Source: Marchantia polymorpha subsp. ruderalis
Taxonomy: Eukaryota; Streptophyta; Marchantiopsida; Marchantiales; Marchantiaceae
DNA: 64,000 nucleotides
Assembly (NCBI GenBank): GCA_037833965.1
Contig: AP031356.1
Span: forward strand, 17,072,501 to 17,136,500
Reading direction: 5' to 3'
In this document: in pieces, positions 58,949-64,000 of the stretch
How the letters are laid out: each line of letters starts with the position of its first letter
How positions within the stretch are numbered: position 1 is the stretch's first letter
Notes under the pieces: generated by a model
Seen by the model: only the letters and a program-made list of their open reading frames with translations
What the model was told of the DNA's origin: nothing
Databases searched by the model: none
Translations under genes and position numbers: made by a program

Positions 58949-61433
58949 ATGGACATCGTGATTCATGACGGGCCTGTGAAGAAGGGGAAGAAGAAGGCTC
59001 AAAATTTGAATGTCCTCGATCAGCCGCCCAAATCCAATGTCGTGTATGTTGGGCGAATTCCGCACGGTTTTTACGAGAAGCAAATGAAGAGTAAGTATGG
59101 GGATATCGCGGTTTGGCTGCGGGCTGTTGTATGATTCACCTCTTGGAACGATTCTCTTACTCGTGTCCTAGCCTGCGTCGGCTCATTTGCGTTCCTTGAT
59201 CTTTTACCTGCAGGTTTTTTTGAGCAGTTCGGGAACATAAGTAAGCTTCGAATTTCTCGCAATAAGAAGGTATTATTTGGAGAGGACATCGTCTCATTTA
59301 TCTTTGTCTCAGCTCTTTTCTTAAATCGTTGATTGTCAATGTTGAGTGTCTGGAGTACTGAAAGTGGCCTGTTTCGCGCTTCCAGACTGGAAAATCAAAG
59401 CATTTCGGTTTCATCAAATTCGAGGTGCCAGAGGTGAGGCGACAATTCTGAACTCAGCACAATAATCTTTTCGACTCTTATGTCTCCTTGATTGATAAGT
59501 ATCTGCCTATGCCTTCTATCTGTTTTCTGCTCCGCCCGTTTGTCTGTGCTGAAGTTGGCCTTAGGTCTAAAATCTGCACATATATTTTCTACTAAGGTCT
59601 CGTATTGATGGGTAAATATGGCCCATGTCGTACGACGTCAGTCACGAAGAACGCAAAGTCGTCATTTTTCATGGCTAAACCTAATACTGTATCTCTTTAT
59701 TTCCCTGAATCTAAACCTAGTACTGTATCTCTCTATTTCCCTGAATCGTTGCTGACTGCCTCCTTATAAGTGAGCATCATTACATGATTCTCAAAATAAT
59801 TGCGTGAACCTAAACAAGGCATCGTGGTCTTATCCTATGATCGGAAATCTTGGATTGTTCCATACCAGGCGAGAACAAACCCCATGGAATCGAAATTTTT
59901 TATGCAAGTTGTCAGCTGTTGCAATTTATGCTTGGTTCTGATCACGATGACAACTGTCGCATCACTCATGGCTCATCAAGGCTCTGTCAATATGTTCGTT
60001 GGTTTCACCGAGTCATGCATACAATCTATTTTCTCCCGTATTTTTGTGAGATCCTCATTACATTTCTAGCAGTGTTTGAGCAACGTATTATTCCATCTTA
60101 TTCCCAATTAGTGGACTTTACGAACATCAATGAGCTGATTTCGTTGACAAAATTCTTTGACAAACGAGGTGTGTTGCTTTTATGCTACGTTATGTTGTTG
60201 GTTGTCAACTCGTAATTCAGACACATGGTTCTTAGTACCTTGAATGTGCTGCTTCGTTGATGAAGCTCATGTCTTCAAATCTGAAGTACCCGTATTCACG
60301 AGGCATGTTCCTGATGAGCTAGATAATTATTTTGGTCTGGGGATTTATTTACGTCGTAAATCTTAGTCTCTGTTTTCATGTTGTAATTCGACGGTGTATC
60401 ATTTAGAGTTTAACTTTCGTATAAACTCATCGGTTAGACTGTTTGCTCACTAGTGAATGTACAATGTACCTCTTTGAGGACAGATTGTGGCTTGCTTTAA
60501 TCGGAATTGGTGGACATTGTGTGATAGCTTTTGTCGACATTTACGTCGACTTGCTCGTCTAGGCAGTCAAGGCCTTTTTTTTTAGTAACAACCAATGTTC
60601 TTCCATATGGCTTATCATTTAGCTTCTACACCTGACGTTTTTCATGTCTGTCGCAGGTTGCCGCCATTGTGGCGGAGAGCATGAATAACTACTTACTTAT
60701 GGAGTCCATGCTTCAAGTGAAATTAGTGCCTGTGGAGAAATACCACCCGAACATGTACGGCTCGACTCATTCCTAGACGCACTTATACACTGCAACTCCC
60801 CTATGAATGAAGCACTAAAGCTTGTACACTAGTAGCCAAATAAGAATCTGACTCTTTGATATTTGTCCAGGTGGCTAGGGGCAAATCGAGTTTACCAACC
60901 TGGAAAGGCTGCGTTGATAAACCGCATGCGTCATAATAGGGTACATGCAACTATGTGCCTCTTCCCATCAATCCTTGATTGCTCTGTTTGCTTCTGATGG
61001 TTTTTGTCGAATTTTCTGCGTACAGTTTACCGTGCTTGTGGTAAAGTTGAAGTTGAATCTGCTAAGCTGATCTTGTAATTTCACCAGGTGCGAAATCCTG
61101 TGGAACAAAAACGTTTGATCAAAGGCATAGTAAAGAAAGACAAACTACGTCGACAAAAGCTGAATGCAGCGGGAATCGACTTCGACTATCCAGATATTGT
61201 AAGTCACCGTAGCTTTCTTAGGAGGAATTGTAATAATTTTCAAGTGCATTTTATAGCCCAACGAAGACATCCTGGTCCGATTTGCAAGGTCTGAGAGATA
61301 ATACGCAAAACTAAGACATTTTTCTCTACTCTCATTGCATCACTGACGAGGCTTCTTTTGGTTTGTGTGGTCTCTGCAGAGGAGTCAAATTCCCAAGAAG
61401 CCTAAGAAAATTGTCTTCGCCGAGGAAGAATAG
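58949..61433 (+). CDS. NIFK: NIFK-type nucleolar RRM protein
   Basis: This is a homologue of the MKI67 FHA-domain-interacting nucleolar phosphoprotein (yeast Nop15 class), which acts in the nucleolus in pre-rRNA processing for the 60S subunit. Seven exons join in phase to 192 residues: 58949-59090, 59214-59269, 59386-59433, 60657-60754, 60871-60940, 61088-61198 and 61380-61433. A basic N-terminus (VKKGKKKAQN) precedes one RRM (about 29-110), with RNP2 VVYVGR at 31-36 and RNP1 KSKHFGFI at 69-76. The family-specific tail follows: KYHPNMWLGANRVYQPGK, RNPVEQKRLIKGIVKKDKLR and a basic end IPKKPKKIVFAEEE. The start is the first ATG that gives the family N-terminus directly before the RRM. Intron 3 is 1.2 kb and contains a 36-bp tandem duplication. 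The short C-terminus, without an FHA-binding extension, is normal for plants and fungi. Confidence 0.92.
59675..59746 (+). repeat. 36-bp tandem duplication in NIFK intron 3
   Basis: CTAAACCTARTACTGTATCT starts at 59675 and again at 59711, and each copy ends in TATTTCCCTGAAT. The copies differ at two positions. Confidence 0.9.
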
Positions 61434-62396
61434 AAGTGTAGCGGTCTTTTTAGTATACAGTTGCGCCCATTCAACGGTGTATGCAAGGGTTTAGCCCTTA
61501 CCCAAGCTCGGCTTGTTTCGCACATGAGTTGCAGATTGTGGTGATTAAATGTTGGTGTATTTAGAGCAAAGTCGCGGTGATATCCACCCACAACTTGCAG
61601 AATTTACATTGATGAAGTGTGCACCAAGAGATGCACTGCCCCTTCTTGTTATCAAGAGGCTTACGTGCCCAACTTGAACGTCCAGACCCAAGTTTTCTCA
61701 GGAACTTCCTGCATGTAGGCGGGGATTTGAAGACGAGCTCTTTAGGCAGATAGTTTATGGATATAGTTTCCAGTAGATTACTTCAGAAATTGCAAAGCTG
61801 CTGGTTGCTCGTATCGATTTTTTGTAAAATATAGAAGTCGCTGCAAATTGCTTTTATTTTATCACTGTGGTACATTTGTTTCGTATATTATATCTTCATT
61901 TGAATTATATTCTATCTGTCTGTGAGATGCTCGACCTGCTTGTAGCTTTTGTGAGAAGTCCGCATGTACTCGAATTCAAGCTATCTTTATTTGTAAGCAG
62001 CTGAATTTAAGAGTCAAGTTTGGTTTTGAATGTTAACACACGAACAAGCTGAGTGAAAAGAAAATGCCCCGTTCATTTAAGCTCTTGCAGGGAATGTGGG
62101 CTGACATCGAAGATTTGAATGGTTTACAAGGCTGCCAGCTATTATACCACCGTAAAAGGTGAACATACCGCATATTTGGAAGTTTGCAGTTTACGATTCG
62201 GCTTTAAGTGTAATCCACAAGCGTGGCTCTTCTTCAAGGCGATGTAGCAACACCTGGAGTGTTAAATCAGCACGTCGTGTTAATGCTCAATCTCAACTGT
62301 CTTCTTACTACTACAACAAAAGCCTCTGTTTATACCTGTTTATATCTGTTTCTGTTCATACCTATTCAGCGTTGTCTTGACTTTTAATATGTCCTA

Positions 62397-62434
62397 ATGT
62401 AAGTTAAGTTATGTACATATAACTTAACTTACAT
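62397..62434. repeat. Perfect 16-bp inverted repeat
   Basis: ATGTAAGTTAAGTTAT and ATAACTTAACTTACAT flank a 6-base loop. It may be a small hairpin, part of a miniature transposon or an RNA structure. No target-site duplication was seen by eye. Confidence 0.85.
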
Positions 62435-62993
62435 AAATTGTCCTCTCAAAGTCATGGAGGAAAGGTTTGCTGGTACTGTAGTTTCATAGAACTGTCACTA
62501 AAAGTCCCTGATATGCACCTGAAGTCCTCAAGTCAAATGTGAACGTAAAGTTGTGACACAGAATTCAGAAGCCACGGATTTTGCAGAAGTTTTATAAAGA
62601 TCGATCAGCATTAGTGCATAATTCTGGCGAGGGGAGAAAGTCTTCACTGTTCAGATACGAAAGCTAGATGAGAAGCATCGGTTCCTTCTAGACGTGATCG
62701 GAAGAGTTATCTGGGCAATCGGGGCAATCGAAGCTGAGATGATAAAGTGCAAGTTTATTTACAAGTTGATGACAAGGGCAAGTGATTGTAGTAAATTTCC
62801 CTTTACACGTGGTTCTGTACATCGTAATGAACAAACTTACGATTAAGAGATCGTACGATGAAGACAGACCGTGCGTGGCGAATGGATACCGATAAAATGA
62901 TCGACATTTGTAATGATTGCATGGTAAAAACTGCAACGTCCAGATGACGATCAGACTATGTACAAAAATCGCCTCCATTTGGAGTAAATATGT

Positions 62994-63093
62994 TCAAATG
63001 TCATCTGGCGTAGGAACAGCTACATCCTCGGCTGTGTAGCGTGCCGTGAAGACGGACACGTCTCTACTGCACGCCCACCAGCTGCCTCTGCGA
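62994..63093 (-). CDS. Possible 3'-terminal exon of a minus-strand gene
   Basis: After an acceptor-like CTCCAG at 63099-63094 the minus strand reads 32 codons without a stop, including GSWWACSRDVSVFTARY and AEDVAVPTPDDI before a TGA at 62996-62994. The stretch is not low-complexity and looks like a protein C-terminus. No family was recognised and no upstream exon is certain, so it may equally be untranslated sequence. Confidence 0.2.
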
Positions 63094-64000
63094 CTGGAGA
63101 CTATGAGTGGTTTGCCAGCAGGTGAAATTGAGTATTCGTTTGGGTAATCTTACACAAGAGTGATTTCCACAAGCAAAGAGGGGTCCTAAGTCTGACGGAG
63201 ATCCCTTAAGGCCAGCAACAACTTGGAAACTTCTGTGCACCAAAGCAGACTTCAGTTGTGATGTCTGTACAATTCAGACTTTCATTTCAGTATCTTGAGA
63301 AAAAGCAGAAGAGGTGTATCTTGCTCACTCTCACTAGAACATGTACCAAAGACGTAAGTTTTCACCATCCTCGGCGATTTTGCTTCGCTTCGCAGAAGCA
63401 ACTCAATGAGATATATAGAGAGATGGATGGAATCTGAAACTGCAAGTAGACTATGAACTTGCAATATCATACAGAATCAAAAGCGTGAGGTGTGTAGAGC
63501 TAAACACACCAGGCAATGCTACTTCCACAATCAGAGAATCTCACCATGCATTCCCACCTGAAGGGGACGCAATATAGGCTACCTCCAAGTCGTGTAACTG
63601 TACAATAATCATATTTCTTGTCATCTGGAGCCGTGGAACATCCAAAACCCAAGTTCCTAACCATGCTGCAAATTTGATTCACATGCAAAGTGCAATCCAA
63701 TAAGCTTAGTAAACTTCAAGATCCCTAAGCGCTTACCAATGAGTACAAACTGGGAATGAGGCTGCACAATAAGAAAGCTGTGGCAAGAGGCTCAGGAGAG
63801 AGAGAGAGATAGAGAGAGACCGCACTTACAATCTACCAAAAAATACGACAGCGCCCGTGATAAGAATTCAATATGACCATTACCTTCGCTACCTGCCATA
63901 TCTTGCCCACTCAGGTGTAACATTTCGGCCTATCGAAAGATCACTGCTGCCTCCTGTGAAAGTACCAATCTGATTATGATATTCCAAAAGAGTAACAAAA

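Larger units (their letters stand above)
61434..64000. other. NIFK 3' UTR and downstream region
   Basis: The left part is the NIFK 3' UTR and the spacer beyond it, including a perfect 16-bp hairpin at 62397-62434. From about 62.99 kb the minus strand shows exon-like pieces: a possible final exon at 62994-63093 and a frame at 63500-63700. A minus-strand gene may therefore run off the right edge. GA repeats lie near 63797-63820. No family was recognised. Confidence 0.4.

Noticed and set aside
1..64000. Search for rRNA, tRNA, CRISPR arrays, operons, organelle DNA and phage or viral replication genes
   Set aside because: Nothing convincing was found by eye; repeats present are microsatellites, tandem duplications and retroelement remnants.

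Overview
This is nuclear DNA from a land plant. Multi-exon genes have GT-AG introns, and one gene encodes a chloroplast biogenesis factor found only in the green lineage. Another is a CC-type (ROXY) glutaredoxin, a class confined to land plants. The mix of simple-sequence-rich gene space and very AT-rich blocks of decayed retroelements would suit a bryophyte, possibly a liverwort such as Marchantia. That last step is inference, because nothing in the window is diagnostic to genus.

Layout. 1-12.4 kb is GC-rich and full of microsatellites; its only clear gene is an intronless ROXY glutaredoxin on the minus strand (7734-8273). 12.4-31.4 kb is an AT-rich repeat block with a decayed Ty1/copia pol remnant (13.9-15.8 kb), a weak second reverse-transcriptase fragment near 17.0 kb, a miniature LTR-like element with an internal 105-bp tandem array (20.4-21.4 kb), a candidate solo LTR (about 22.9-23.2 kb) and a duplicated 250-bp segment (28.1-28.7 kb). 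A GC-rich block with no recognisable gene (17.3-19.7 kb) sits inside it. 31.4-47.3 kb is gene space again: an unrecognised two-exon plus-strand gene (32.3-34.5 kb) and a four-exon minus-strand GH17 beta-1,3-glucanase with an X8 domain and a GPI-anchor signal (37.3-40.8 kb). 47.3-51.1 kb is a second AT-rich block without recognisable genes. 51.1-64 kb holds two well-resolved plus-strand genes: a seven-exon PALE CRESS homologue (54391-56708) and a seven-exon NIFK-type nucleolar RRM protein (58949-61433).

The genes do not form a pathway. PALE CRESS (chloroplast 50S/23S rRNA maturation) and NIFK (cytosolic 60S/rRNA maturation) are neighbours, both act in ribosome biogenesis, and both carry telo-box-like sequence (AAACCCTA or near-match) within 150 bp upstream of the start codon. 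I found no tRNA, rRNA, CRISPR array or operon, and no convincing new biological system. The best leads are the miniature LTR element, the unrecognised gene at 32.3 kb with its upstream ORFs, and the unusual motifs in the ROXY protein. Exon borders come from splice-site consensus, phase matching and protein-family similarity judged by eye.
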